Shown here piece after piece: positions 8,438-16,541 of a stretch of 64,000 nt of DNA. Made by a program: the position numbers and the translations under genes. The notes beneath the pieces were generated by a model, which was not told the origin of the DNA, made no database searches, and saw only the letters and a list, made by a program, of their open reading frames with translations. Numbering within the stretch: the first letter of the stretch is position 1; every line of letters starts with the position of its first letter. The stretch is from the NCBI RefSeq assembly GCF_000744185.1, contig NZ_JQLL01000001.1, positions 186,001 to 250,000 of the forward strand, in the 5' to 3' direction. The stretch comes from Carnobacterium funditum DSM 5970. Lineage in GTDB: Bacteria; Bacillota; Bacilli; Lactobacillales; Carnobacteriaceae.

Positions 8438-9661
8438 ATGAAGAAATGGTTACTGATTTTTCCATTATTTTTAATGGCTTGTTCTCAGATGGATGAAACA
8501 CAAGACGTTCCTCAAAATGAGTCAATGACATCTCAATCAGAAGCAACCAGTTCAGAAAGCACCTCCTCTCAAAAAGCAATAGAGACAATGAAACTAGCAG
8601 TAGTAGAGGCTTATCCAAATTTAGTATTTGAGAAACCATTAGATTATACGACCTTGAATAGTCAAGGCAACATTGCGTTTGTAGTGGAACAAACTGGGTT
8701 CATTTACTATTTTGAAGATCAAGCAGAGGTGAAAGAAAAGACTCTTTTTATTGATTTAAGTAGTAAAATCAGTGCAGAAGGAAATGAGATGGGACTCTTA
8801 GGATTGGCATTTCATCCCGAATTTGAACAAAATGGTTATTTTTTTGTGAATTACACTTCAGAGGACGGAACCGTCATTGCAAGATTTGAGGCTGATCCAG
8901 AAACGCTTGAAGTAAAAATGGAAACAGAATCGATTGTGCTAACTTTTCCTCAACCGTATGCTAATCATAATGGCGGACAGCTAGTCTTTGGTCCAGATGG
9001 TTATTTGTATATTGGTGTTGGCGATGGTGGAGGAAGCGGAGATCCAGACTTTAATGCACAAGACTTAACCGAACTTTATGGCAAATTGTTGCGCATCGAT
9101 GTTGATCAAGCGAGCAATGGAAAGGCCTATGGAATACCAGCAGATAATCCGTTTGCGGACAATAAAGAAGGCAATCGAGAAGAAATTTATGCCTACGGTT
9201 TGCGTAATCCTTGGCGCTTTAGCTTTGATCCAAAAAATGAGCGACTTTGGTTAGCTGATGTTGGTCAAAATAAAATAGAAGAAATCAATTGGATTGAGAG
9301 CGGTCAGAACTACGGCTGGAACATAAAAGAAGGCACAAGTGAGTTTAATTCAGATAGTTCAGTAGATTCCACTGAACTCATCAATCCCATTTTTGAGTAT
9401 CTGCATTCAGAAGGAGAGTCTATCACCGGTGGGTTTGTCTATTACGGAAATGAAAACCCAGACCTAACAGGCAGCTATATTTATGGTGATTTTATTTCTG
9501 GCAAGATTTGGGCATTAACAAAACCTGATGCAACAACAGCGGCTGAAAATGTTGAACTAGTGGATACTGACTTAATGATTTCATCATTTGGTGTAACTCA
9601 AGATGGAGAATTAGTAATAATTGATTACAGTGGAAAGTTGTACAGATTAGAAGAAAAATAA
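8438..9661 (+). CDS. PQQ-dependent sugar dehydrogenase-like lipoprotein (GSDH/YliI family)
   Basis: Predicted 407-residue secreted lipoprotein. A signal peptide MKKWLLIFPLFLMAC ends in a lipobox (cysteine 15), and a Ser/Thr/Gln-rich linker runs to about residue 48. A six-bladed beta-propeller of the glucose/sorbosone dehydrogenase family follows, seen in LGLAFHPEF, HNGGQLVFGPDGYLYIGVGDGGG, YGLRNPWRF and ADVGQN. Relatives are soluble aldose dehydrogenases using PQQ. No PQQ biosynthesis gene is in the window, so the cofactor would have to be scavenged or the protein may have another role. The start is set by the signal peptide; the ribosome site is weak (A-rich only). An overlapping 45-codon frame from 8359 to 8496 has a better site and could couple translation, but is more likely chance. 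Confidence 0.82.
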   Translation: MKKWLLIFPLFLMACSQMDETQDVPQNESMTSQSEATSSESTSSQKAIETMKLAVVEAYPNLVFEKPLDYTTLNSQGNIAFVVEQTGFIYYFEDQAEVKEKTLFIDLSSKISAEGNEMGLLGLAFHPEFEQNGYFFVNYTSEDGTVIARFEADPETLEVKMETESIVLTFPQPYANHNGGQLVFGPDGYLYIGVGDGGGSGDPDFNAQDLTELYGKLLRIDVDQASNGKAYGIPADNPFADNKEGNREEIYAYGLRNPWRFSFDPKNERLWLADVGQNKIEEINWIESGQNYGWNIKEGTSEFNSDSSVDSTELINPIFEYLHSEGESITGGFVYYGNENPDLTGSYIYGDFISGKIWALTKPDATTAAENVELVDTDLMISSFGVTQDGELVIIDYSGKLYRLEEK

Positions 9662-9677
9662 AATGAAACAAGGTAGG

Positions 9678-9711
9678 AAAGCCTCTTATTTTATAAAAAG
9701 GGGCTTTTTTT
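9678..9711 (+). terminator. Terminator after sugar dehydrogenase gene
   Basis: AAAGCCTCTT pairs with AAGGGGCTTT (with a G-T pair) and is followed by seven T residues. Confidence 0.75.
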
Positions 9712-9715
9712 GATT

Positions 9716-10140
9716 TATCAAAAATCAGCTTCATAGTTTATTCGGTGTAATTTGGATAAATTTGGATTTTTTTCGTCCAGAGAAAGGCAAACCAGAATAT
9801 CGAGCATATCTAAATAGTAATTATCTAAATAGTAATAACGAATAGGAACGAAAATTAGATTAGAAACTATGAGCGCCTATCACGTGGTGTGGGCAATGAG
9901 ATTAACTATTTTTCCCAAGAAAAAGCTTTGAAATAGATAGTATTAGAGAGAACAAACAAAGGGAAAGAAATATAAAAAGCGAGTTAAAATCACCTTAGAG
10001 ATTACCAACAAATGAAATAAATCACTAGTATATTCAGAAAATAAAAGGTATGATAAAATCGATGAAGGTCTGAATTTTTATATAATGTAACCGCTTAAAA
10101 ATGCGTTGGACCTTTATTGCTAACTGAAGGAATAAAAAAG
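9716..10140. other. Intergenic stretch, possible decayed coding sequence
   Basis: About 430 bases without an intact gene. Short coding-like segments occur on the forward strand, such as PEKGKPEYRAYLNS around 9778 and RGVGNEINYFSQEKAL around 9876, each ended by stops. They may be remnants of a lost gene or mobile element; no family was recognised. Confidence 0.25.
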
Positions 10141-10157
10141 TATCAGGAGGGAAATGG

Positions 10158-10418
10158 ATGAAAGCTTTAGAACAATTTTCAGAGTATTTCAGTGGATATA
10201 TAGAAGATCAAGAAGTCGTATTGTATTATGCAGATACTAGAGAATTAGCTCATACTTATGAATTTGAAATGGAAGAAGAAGCAAACACGTTTTACCAACT
10301 TTGTTTAAGAGTTGGCGAAATGGTAGAGGAAGTACCTGAAAACAAACGCGCATCAGCACACCAAGTTTTCATTAATGAAAGCTTAAAGAATGTAAACTAT
10401 AAAGCCACTACTTATTAA
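10158..10418 (+). CDS. Small acidic protein, unknown function
   Basis: Predicted 86-residue soluble protein rich in Glu, with no signal peptide or membrane segment. AGGAGG lies 7 bases before the ATG, so expression is likely. It stands alone and shares a bidirectional terminator with the convergent ComK-like gene. No family was recognised. Confidence 0.7.
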   Translation: MKALEQFSEYFSGYIEDQEVVLYYADTRELAHTYEFEMEEEANTFYQLCLRVGEMVEEVPENKRASAHQVFINESLKNVNYKATTY

Positions 10419-10441
10419 CATTATTTAACGTATTCAGACTG

Positions 10442-10491
10442 AAAAAATCCGAACGACACTTCTTATGAGTGCTGTATTCGGATTTTTTTTG
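10442..10491. terminator. Bidirectional terminator
   Basis: AAAAAATCCGAA and TTCGGATTTTTT flank a second, imperfect inner stem (ACACTTC/GAGTGCT). It lies between the stops of two convergent genes and has A- and T-runs on the outer sides, so it can serve both. Confidence 0.85.
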
Positions 10492-10512
10492 TTGTCTAGA
10501 GGATGAGCAATT

Positions 10513-11442
10513 TCATTTTTGAAATCGGAAGCGAAACGGCGGCTTTTTAAAAGTAGACATAATCTCTTCGATGAAAGGATTTTCTTCACCCAGAACTTTT
10601 GTCAGCAACTCTTGCACTTTAAAATAAAGCAAATAATTTAGAAACCGTTGCAGGGAGTGGGGTTCTAAATAAACAGGTGTAGCAGTCTGCAATCTTTTTT
10701 GGATCACATTTAATTCTTTATCCAGCGGAGCTACTTCTATTAAATTAAAATCAGACATCACTCTTTTTTTGAACAATTGCTGAAGAGAATAAAGATTGAT
10801 CACGCGTTCTAACTGATTCTCATAGCCTTTTTTGCCTAGATCGAAAGATAATTCATCCTGATTGCGAAAATGTAAAAATGTGAGCTTGGATTGGTTGCTT
10901 TTTATCGCAAAGAGAACATGGTGCATCGCGTACCAGCTGACTGCCGCATTAGTCGGTCCTTTTTCAGGGACGTAGACGATATCATTGTAGACATAAGGAC
11001 AACATTTCTTGATACCAATGCTGCGTCCGATTAACTTGATGTATTGGTACGACACGAGATTGGATTCAAAATAACGGTTCATGATCTCAGTTGTCGTTTC
11101 CATTGATTTGATAGGATGTTGGTTCAAATAAAAGATAAGCGTATTAAATGGTGTTGATTTTACCTTACTAATGTCTTTGACATAGATGACTTTATTGGTT
11201 AGGACGATATGGTTGAATTCAAGACAGTTATCAGCGATGTCTTGCAGAGCTGTTTGGGTAAAATGAAGCGATTTTTGCTGACCTTTCTGAGAGTATTCAG
11301 TTGTTGATAGGAGTTCTTCACGCAATAGTGTGGCATCTTGAGTCAATCGTTGATTAACTTGATGATACGATGAGTGATTAAATTCCTTTTCCCACGTCTT
11401 ATAAGTAGTCATCGCTTGAAACTGATCGAAATCCTTTACCAT
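10513..11442 (-). CDS. ComK-like competence regulator with long N- and C-terminal extensions
   Basis: Predicted 309-residue protein. Residues about 118-230 resemble ComK, the competence transcription factor of Bacillus: IGRSIGIKKCCPYVYND, YVPEKGPTNAAVSW, then LTFLHFRNQDELSFDLGKKGYENQLERV match the order and spacing of the ComK core. Ordinary ComK has about 190 residues; here there are ~115 extra residues before and ~80 after. The start at 11442 (ATG with GGGGAA 7 bases upstream) is preferred over a TTG at 11472 without a site. It is divergent from a small sigma factor, and a type IV pilus operon lies 4 kb away, which supports a role in competence or pilus control. The assignment is from motif memory and needs a profile search. 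Confidence 0.6.
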   Translation of the reverse strand: MVKDFDQFQAMTTYKTWEKEFNHSSYHQVNQRLTQDATLLREELLSTTEYSQKGQQKSLHFTQTALQDIADNCLEFNHIVLTNKVIYVKDISKVKSTPFNTLIFYLNQHPIKSMETTTEIMNRYFESNLVSYQYIKLIGRSIGIKKCCPYVYNDIVYVPEKGPTNAAVSWYAMHHVLFAIKSNQSKLTFLHFRNQDELSFDLGKKGYENQLERVINLYSLQQLFKKRVMSDFNLIEVAPLDKELNVIQKRLQTATPVYLEPHSLQRFLNYLLYFKVQELLTKVLGEENPFIEEIMSTFKKPPFRFRFQK

Positions 11443-11472
11443 ATAGCATTCCCCATTCCTAATTAGTGTCAA

Positions 11473-11814
11473 AAAAATATAATTACAGATGCATTGTAAC
11501 CGATTTCACGAGAGAAATCTCGCTTTTTTACATTATGATAAAATTTTTATTGTTTTTTAATCAAATTTTAGTAATGTATCCTCGTAAATATGGCCATAGA
11601 GCTACAATTAGTGGATAAGAAGAACTTTTTCATGAAATAAAGTGCTGAACTTTTCAAACTATTTACCAAGAAATAATCGCATTTTTAGATTATTTGACAC
11701 ATTTAAAGCCATTATTTTTAGTGTGCTTGTGAAAAAATAAATTAAACAGACTCATTTTGCGTATGAACTCTGCATTTTTTCTTTTATTCAGCTGGTTTTG
11801 ATCATTTTAAGACG
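11473..11814. other. Divergent control region between ComK-like and sigma genes
   Basis: About 340 very A+T-rich bases separate the divergent genes. A and T runs suited to ComK boxes (AAAA-N5-TTTT) are frequent but not specific enough to call. No small gene is supported. Confidence 0.3.
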
Positions 11815-11865
11815 TTGTCACAATAGAGTGTAAGAGATTATGCTATCAGTGTACAAGGCCTTGTA
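11815..11865 (+). promoter_or_regulatory. Promoter of sigma factor gene with 14-bp palindromic operator
   Basis: TTGTCA (11815-11820) and TATGCT (11839-11844) are 18 bp apart. Directly downstream, TACAAGGCCTTGTA (11852-11865) is a perfect 14-bp palindrome covering the likely transcription start. A wider pair, AGAGTGT and ACACTCT, brackets it. The arrangement suggests repression of the sigma gene by a dimeric protein. Confidence 0.55.
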
Positions 11866-11889
11866 ACACTCTATGAAGGAATGATCGAG

Positions 11890-12441
11890 ATGATAAGAAA
11901 ATTGTCTATTGAAAAGGAAACGGCTTTTTTTGAACGTCATAGCCGGATTGTATTTGGTGTGTTAAAAAGAGAGGGAATTCAGCGGACGCATCCAGATTAC
12001 GATGATTTTGTGCAACAAGGTTTATTAAAGCTAGTAGAAGCGTATGAAACTTTCCCAGAAGATCCAGAAGAAGAGGCGTTTATCTATCCTTTTGGTGGCT
12101 TTGCATTCAAAAAAATTCAATGGCACGTAAGGGATTTACGCAGGAAAGAACAGCGCATGTCGTTAAACGAATCCGCTTGGCCAGCGTTAATGGAGGAAAA
12201 CTACCCAGATAGACAATCCCACTTTGAAAATGAGTGCTTAGCAATGGACTTGTTCCAAAAGATGTTGGTGGTTTTGACGAAGAAAGAACAACTTTATTTA
12301 ATAGATGCCGTCATTTACCGGCTTACTGTTACAGAGATTGCACAAAATAATCAAGTCAGTCGCAAGACGATTTACCAATGGCGGAAAAGCGTCATCACGA
12401 AATTGCAGCCTTTTCTTGTCCATTTAAAAGCAGTAGGGTAA
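11890..12441 (+). CDS. ECF/ComX-like RNA polymerase sigma factor
   Basis: Predicted 183-residue sigma-70 family protein. A region 2 segment (DYDDFVQQGLLKLVEAY, then FAFKKIQWHVRDLRR) is followed by a region 4 helix-turn-helix near the C-terminus (VTEIAQNNQVSRKTIYQW). Size and layout resemble ComX/SigH-type competence sigma factors and sigma factors seen beside DUF1659/DUF2922 genes. The start at 11890 is chosen because AAGGA lies 9 bases upstream; the ATG at 11881 directly abuts that site. It leads a unit with two small proteins and is divergent from the ComK-like gene. Its target promoters, possibly the pilus operon, are not shown by the sequence. Confidence 0.72.
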   Translation: MIRKLSIEKETAFFERHSRIVFGVLKREGIQRTHPDYDDFVQQGLLKLVEAYETFPEDPEEEAFIYPFGGFAFKKIQWHVRDLRRKEQRMSLNESAWPALMEENYPDRQSHFENECLAMDLFQKMLVVLTKKEQLYLIDAVIYRLTVTEIAQNNQVSRKTIYQWRKSVITKLQPFLVHLKAVG

Positions 12442-12524
12442 CACATAAAAGATTCAAAACGTTATTAGGGGTGTAAGCAGTCATGACAAACCTTACAAAA
12501 ATAAAACACAGGAGGCTACACATT

Positions 12525-12728
12525 ATGGCAAAAGAATGGAATAAAGGGTCAATCGCAGTTCACTTCGAAGATGCAGTGAACGAAAAAATTATCAAACGCA
12601 ACTACGCAGATACGATTCAAGGCGTGACACCAGAACAAGTTGAAGGTTTTACCGCAGCGCTAGAAGCAGTCAGCACATTGCCAGCTTCATACACAGTGGT
12701 TGCTGAAGAATACCGCTACACCCGCTAA
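12525..12728 (+). CDS. DUF1659-type small protein
   Basis: Predicted 67-residue protein beginning MAKEWNKGSIAVHFEDA, like small DUF1659 proteins of Firmicutes whose function is unknown. AGGAGG lies 9 bases before the ATG. It lies between the sigma gene and a DUF2922 gene and is probably co-transcribed with both. DUF1659 and DUF2922 genes commonly occur as a pair. Confidence 0.75.
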   Translation: MAKEWNKGSIAVHFEDAVNEKIIKRNYADTIQGVTPEQVEGFTAALEAVSTLPASYTVVAEEYRYTR

Positions 12729-12783
12729 TCTTAAAAGCAAGACGGTTAATCTAATAACCTAAAAATCAAAGGAGGAAAAAATA

Positions 12784-13008
12784 ATGGCAAAATCACTAGA
12801 ATTAAGATTCAATACAAGTTTAGGGAAAGCAAAAACAATGAGTGTGAAAGACCCAATTCTTAACCTAACACCCGAAAATGCTAAGTTGGCTATGGAAGAC
12901 ATCAGCGCTTTGAAACTGTTCCAAAGTGAAGGAGTCGACTCGTTTGCAACAGTCGTCGGCGCCCGCTACACTGAGCGAGTAGTAGAAGACATCTTTGAAG
13001 TAGAATAA
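12784..13008 (+). CDS. DUF2922-type small protein
   Basis: Predicted 74-residue protein (MAKSLELRFNTSLGKAKT...) of the DUF2922 type, function unknown. It has an AAAGGAGG site 8 bases upstream and is followed by a strong terminator, so it closes the sigma-DUF1659-DUF2922 unit. Both small proteins contain an A(R/E)YxxR-like C-terminal motif (EEYRYTR and GARYTERVVED), suggesting a common origin or fold. Confidence 0.75.
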   Translation: MAKSLELRFNTSLGKAKTMSVKDPILNLTPENAKLAMEDISALKLFQSEGVDSFATVVGARYTERVVEDIFEVE

Positions 13009-13034
13009 TCAAACAGATAAAAAAATAAACTTTT

Positions 13035-13073
13035 CCTTCGACAGGACTCTGGTCCGTGTCGAAGGATTTTTTT
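13035..13073 (+). terminator. Terminator of the sigma-DUF operon
   Basis: CCTTCGACA and TGTCGAAGG form a strong stem around AGGACTCTGGTCC-like inner pairing, followed by seven T residues. Confidence 0.88.
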
Positions 13074-13153
13074 GTGTTTGTTAGTTGAAATAGGTGTTTT
13101 TATAGAACAAATCCTGTAGAATAGGAAGAATATAAAAAAAAGGGTGTGAAACA

Positions 13154-13765
13154 ATGCCGAATAAACCAATCAAACAACTAATTTCGTGGTCAGCCGTTAT
13201 AGTGATGATGGCAACCATCTTTTACCTGTCTTCACAACCAGCTAGCCAGTCTTTTAACTTGAGCCAGGATATGATTTATGTGACCATCCAAGTCGTTAAA
13301 GTTTCTCAACTACTGATGGTTGTCGTATTAGCCTATGCAGCGATAAAACTACTGAAGCACAAACAGATAAAAATTGGTTTAAAAGAGTTGATTCTCCTTA
13401 TAGTGGTCCTCATCTTACTCTACAGTGTATCAGGCATCTTGCTTCGTTATTTCGCTCCGGTTGATTTGCATCATTTTGTTCGAAAAAATGCTCATTTCTT
13501 TATTTACTTGGTTTTAGGATTTTTGAGTAAAACGGCCTTAAAAAGCAACGGATACACGGGTTGGAAATCTTCTATTATGGCTGTTACCGGGTGTGTTTTA
13601 TATGCTCTTTCCGATGAATTGCACCAGACAATTGTTCCTGGTAGAGGTGGGATGTTAAGTGACGTTGTTATTGATAGTGCTGGAGCGAGCATCGGAATTG
13701 TTGCCCAGAGTCTTTGGAACAAAATAAAAAAAGTTGTAGACCATAAAAAACTAGTCCAGACTTAA
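13154..13765 (+). CDS. VanZ-family membrane protein
   Basis: Predicted 203-residue integral membrane protein with about four to five hydrophobic segments and the VanZ-family signatures FYLSSQPA near the N-terminus, VRKNAHFFIYLVLGF in the middle and SDELHQTIVPGRGGMLSDVVIDSAGA near residue 155. VanZ relatives are linked to glycopeptide (teicoplanin) tolerance and phage or wall-related traits, but many have no known role. AAGGGTG precedes the ATG by about 8 bases. It stands between the sigma operon and pepC as a single gene. Confidence 0.82.
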   Translation: MPNKPIKQLISWSAVIVMMATIFYLSSQPASQSFNLSQDMIYVTIQVVKVSQLLMVVVLAYAAIKLLKHKQIKIGLKELILLIVVLILLYSVSGILLRYFAPVDLHHFVRKNAHFFIYLVLGFLSKTALKSNGYTGWKSSIMAVTGCVLYALSDELHQTIVPGRGGMLSDVVIDSAGASIGIVAQSLWNKIKKVVDHKKLVQT

Positions 13766-13852
13766 AAAAATACTCTTACTTGCCAAAACGAATTGTAAAT
13801 CAGATTAAAGAAGAGTAACATAGGGATTAGTAAAAGATGAGGAGGAGATTTT

Positions 13853-15190
13853 TTGACAATCAATACAGACCTATTAACGCAATTTAAAACTCGATTTGAA
13901 GGAAATCGTGAAAACCAAGTAATTAAAGGAGCGATTGCTAAAGTTGGAATCAACATAGCTTCTTTAGACAATGACTTGCTTAGACGCCATCCTTTTTCTT
14001 TTTCACAAGAAACAAAACGTGGTGAGATGACCAACCAACAATCAAGTGGTCGCTGCTGGATGTTTGCAGCCTTAAATACCGCGCGTGTTGGAACAATGGA
14101 ACGCTTAAATATGGAAACCTTTGAGTTTTCGCAAAACTATACCTTATTTTGGGATAAGTTAGAAAAAGCCAATTATTTCTTAGATAGTATTTTAGATACA
14201 GTAGAGGAAGCTCAAAATTCAAGGATTATTGCTCATTTATTGATGGATCCAGTTCAAGATGGCGGACAATGGGATATGTTCTCAGGTATTTTAGAAAAAT
14301 ACGGTGCAGTACCTAAATCAGTGATGCCAGAAACGTTCCATTCTTCTCATACAGCTATTTTAAATAAAATCTTAACCGCAAAATTACGTGAATTTGCGAG
14401 TGTCTTACGTGAAGGCCATAGAAATGGTGAAACAACAGAAGAACTGACAGCTAAAAAAGATGATATGCTGTACTTTATTTACAATGTATTGGTAAAAGCG
14501 CTCGGAGAAGTTCCTGAAAAATTTACTTATGATTACCGCGATAAAGACAATGAATTTCATCGTATCGCGAATAGCACACCACAAGAATTCTTTAAAACAT
14601 ACGTTGGTTGGGACTTAACGAGTTTAGTTAGCCTATTGAATGCTCCAACTGAAGATAAACCTTATGGCAAAGCGTATACGGTTAAATACTTGGGAACCGT
14701 TAAAGAAGGCCAACCGATTCGCTACATCAATACACCGATTGACGTCTTAAAAGATGCAGCAATCGCTTCTATCAAAGCCGGTGAACCCGTCTGGTTTGGT
14801 TGTGATGTTGGACAGATGTCTGAACGCGAAGCAGGCATTATGGACGAAAATACCTACCAGTACGACTTAACTCTTGGCGAAGGCTTGAAGATGACCAAAG
14901 CTCAGCGCTTGGATTATGGTGAAAGCTTATTAACGCATGCGATGGTTCTAGTTGGGGTCAACTTAGACAACGATGGAAAACCATTAACTTGGAAAGTCGA
15001 AAACAGCTGGGGCGATAAGCCTGGTAGAAAAGGCGTTTTCTCTATGAGTGACAAGTGGTTTGATGAGTTTACTTATCAAGTAGCGGTAGACAAGAAATAC
15101 GTTGCAGAAAAATGGTTGAAAGCTTTAGATGAGCCAGTAATTGAATTGGAGCCTTGGGATCCAATGGGCTCATTGGCCATGGTTAAATAA
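13853..15190 (+). CDS. pepC: Aminopeptidase C (bleomycin hydrolase family C1)
   Basis: Predicted 445-residue cytoplasmic cysteine aminopeptidase that releases N-terminal residues from peptides. The papain-like triad is visible: Cys68 in SSGRCWMFAA, His362 in THAMVLVGV and Asn384 in WKVENSWGDK. The length matches lactococcal and lactobacillar PepC. It begins with TTG, preceded by GAGGAGGAGA with good spacing; no ATG alternative fits. A monocistronic unit closed by a terminator. Confidence 0.93.
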   Translation: MTINTDLLTQFKTRFEGNRENQVIKGAIAKVGINIASLDNDLLRRHPFSFSQETKRGEMTNQQSSGRCWMFAALNTARVGTMERLNMETFEFSQNYTLFWDKLEKANYFLDSILDTVEEAQNSRIIAHLLMDPVQDGGQWDMFSGILEKYGAVPKSVMPETFHSSHTAILNKILTAKLREFASVLREGHRNGETTEELTAKKDDMLYFIYNVLVKALGEVPEKFTYDYRDKDNEFHRIANSTPQEFFKTYVGWDLTSLVSLLNAPTEDKPYGKAYTVKYLGTVKEGQPIRYINTPIDVLKDAAIASIKAGEPVWFGCDVGQMSEREAGIMDENTYQYDLTLGEGLKMTKAQRLDYGESLLTHAMVLVGVNLDNDGKPLTWKVENSWGDKPGRKGVFSMSDKWFDEFTYQVAVDKKYVAEKWLKALDEPVIELEPWDPMGSLAMVK

Positions 15191-15204
15191 ACGAAAAAAG
15201 ATTT

Positions 15205-15235
15205 AGAGAGCTAGTGAAAACTAACTCTCTTTTTT
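15205..15235 (+). terminator. pepC terminator
   Basis: AGAGAGCTAGT and ACTAACTCTCT form a stem around GAAA, followed by a T-run. Confidence 0.85.
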
Positions 15236-15670
15236 GTATGAATTTTTTAGGATCCCTCTTTGTTTGTTTCAAGGATCCCTTAGTTAGTATTAACAATCTA
15301 CCAATTCCAGGTAAAATTTTTAGTGTTAGGAACAACATTAATCAAGGCCTTTTTTTGTTTTTTCGTAAGAGTTATTTTTTTTATTATTTAACTGTTTTTT
15401 TTGGCTGAGTACTGTATAGTAGCTATTAAGGGATAACGCCTGTTTTAGGCTATTAATTGTTATAAATAATTGGGAAAAATAGTTGACTCTTTTTTTTATT
15501 TTCCAACAGTTGGTCTATGTATTAAGTGTTGGTGAAAGATAACTAGTGTCATTCTGATTTTAAAACAATGGATAGTCACTCGTTAGCAAACTATCTTTTA
15601 ATGAGAAGATTATCGGAAAACAAAAAATAAATGATACTCATAACTACATTTTAAAAAAAGGAAGAAGACT
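15236..15670. other. Upstream region of the pilus operon
   Basis: About 430 A+T-rich bases. A 64-codon open frame at 15214-15408 lacks coding features and overlaps the terminator. The operon promoter is probably here but no clear -35/-10 pair or competence box was identified. Confidence 0.35.
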
Positions 15671-16096
15671 ATGAAAAGTTGGTATAAAAAACATGTGAAA
15701 GATCTATTATCAGAAGAAAAAGGAATGACTCTCGTGGAGATATTGGCTTCTATTCTAATCCTATCCCTTGTTGTCACAACTTTTTTGTCTTTTTTTATCC
15801 AAGCTGCTAAAACAAATAATCAGACTGATACTGTAAATGAAGCAACGTTTATCGCACAAGAATCTATCGAGTTACTTACCTACTACTCGAAGACAAAGAG
15901 TGTGGAAGAAGCGCTGAAAATGATTGAGACTGAAAACGCTAAAGAGAAATCTGGATTTAAGGTTGAATCAAACATTTTCAAAAAGTCTGATGAAACACTC
16001 TATACGGGAACGGTGAATGTGTCTAAGGAAGGGAAAGCTTATGCTCAAATGGAAACGCGGCTGTCATTTGAAACAGCAAAAGAGATCAAATATTAA
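15671..16096 (+). CDS. Type IV minor pilin (first of operon)
   Basis: Predicted 141-residue prepilin. A basic leader ends in EEKG, then the class III cleavage signal G|MTLVEILASILILSL with Glu at mature position 5 and a hydrophobic helix. This is the N-methylation motif processed by prepilin peptidase. It is the first gene of the type IV pilus operon, with AAGGAAG 6-7 bases before the ATG. It overlaps the next pilin gene by 56 bases. Its role as a priming or minor pilin is inferred from position and size. Confidence 0.82.
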   Translation: MKSWYKKHVKDLLSEEKGMTLVEILASILILSLVVTTFLSFFIQAAKTNNQTDTVNEATFIAQESIELLTYYSKTKSVEEALKMIETENAKEKSGFKVESNIFKKSDETLYTGTVNVSKEGKAYAQMETRLSFETAKEIKY

Positions 16097-16532
16097 TTTA
16101 AAAAGCGAATCAGGGATGACACTCATAGAACTATTGGCTAGTATTGCTTTACTTTCAGTGGTACTTGCATTAGCGGGAGCAGTACATATGTTTGGCCAAA
16201 AACAGTATATGACTCAATCTTATTCTGCTAACCAGTCAAATGATTATGCTTATACACTTTCTGTCATCTCCAGAGAAATTCGCAAAAATTCCTATGATTC
16301 CATAACCGTGTCAGAAAATGATGACGCGCTTTTTATTGACAAGGTGGAAACTTTTAGTAAAAAAGGATCAAAACTTTTAAAAAATAATACGCAGATTCTA
16401 GCAGAAGATGTGGAGAGTTTTATGGTTTCTTCAGATCCTGAAACGGAAAGCATAGAGATAGTATTAAAAAGTATGTCAGAAAAAAATAATCAATCTAAAG
16501 AATACCAAACGACGATTTATTTAAGAGAGTGA
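16041..16532 (+). CDS. Type IV minor pilin (second)
   Basis: Predicted 163-residue prepilin with an unusually long basic leader of about 25 residues (MLKWKRGCHLKQQKR...) before SESG|MTLIELLASIALLSV. The start at 16041 has AAGGAAGGG 6 bases upstream; the frame is open to 16017 without a better site. The gene begins inside the first pilin gene, so translation is likely coupled. The C-terminal part has no recognised domain. Confidence 0.78.
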   Translation: MLKWKRGCHLKQQKRSNINLKSESGMTLIELLASIALLSVVLALAGAVHMFGQKQYMTQSYSANQSNDYAYTLSVISREIRKNSYDSITVSENDDALFIDKVETFSKKGSKLLKNNTQILAEDVESFMVSSDPETESIEIVLKSMSEKNNQSKEYQTTIYLRE

Positions 16533-16541
16533 GTGGATAGG

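Noticed and set aside
8257-8496. Forward frame of 79 codons overlapping the lipoprotein start
   Set aside because: It covers a promoter and the signal-peptide region of the convincing lipoprotein gene; no domain is seen.
15214-15408. Forward frame of 64 codons after pepC
   Set aside because: It begins within the pepC terminator, is Phe/Leu-rich by base composition and lacks a ribosome site.
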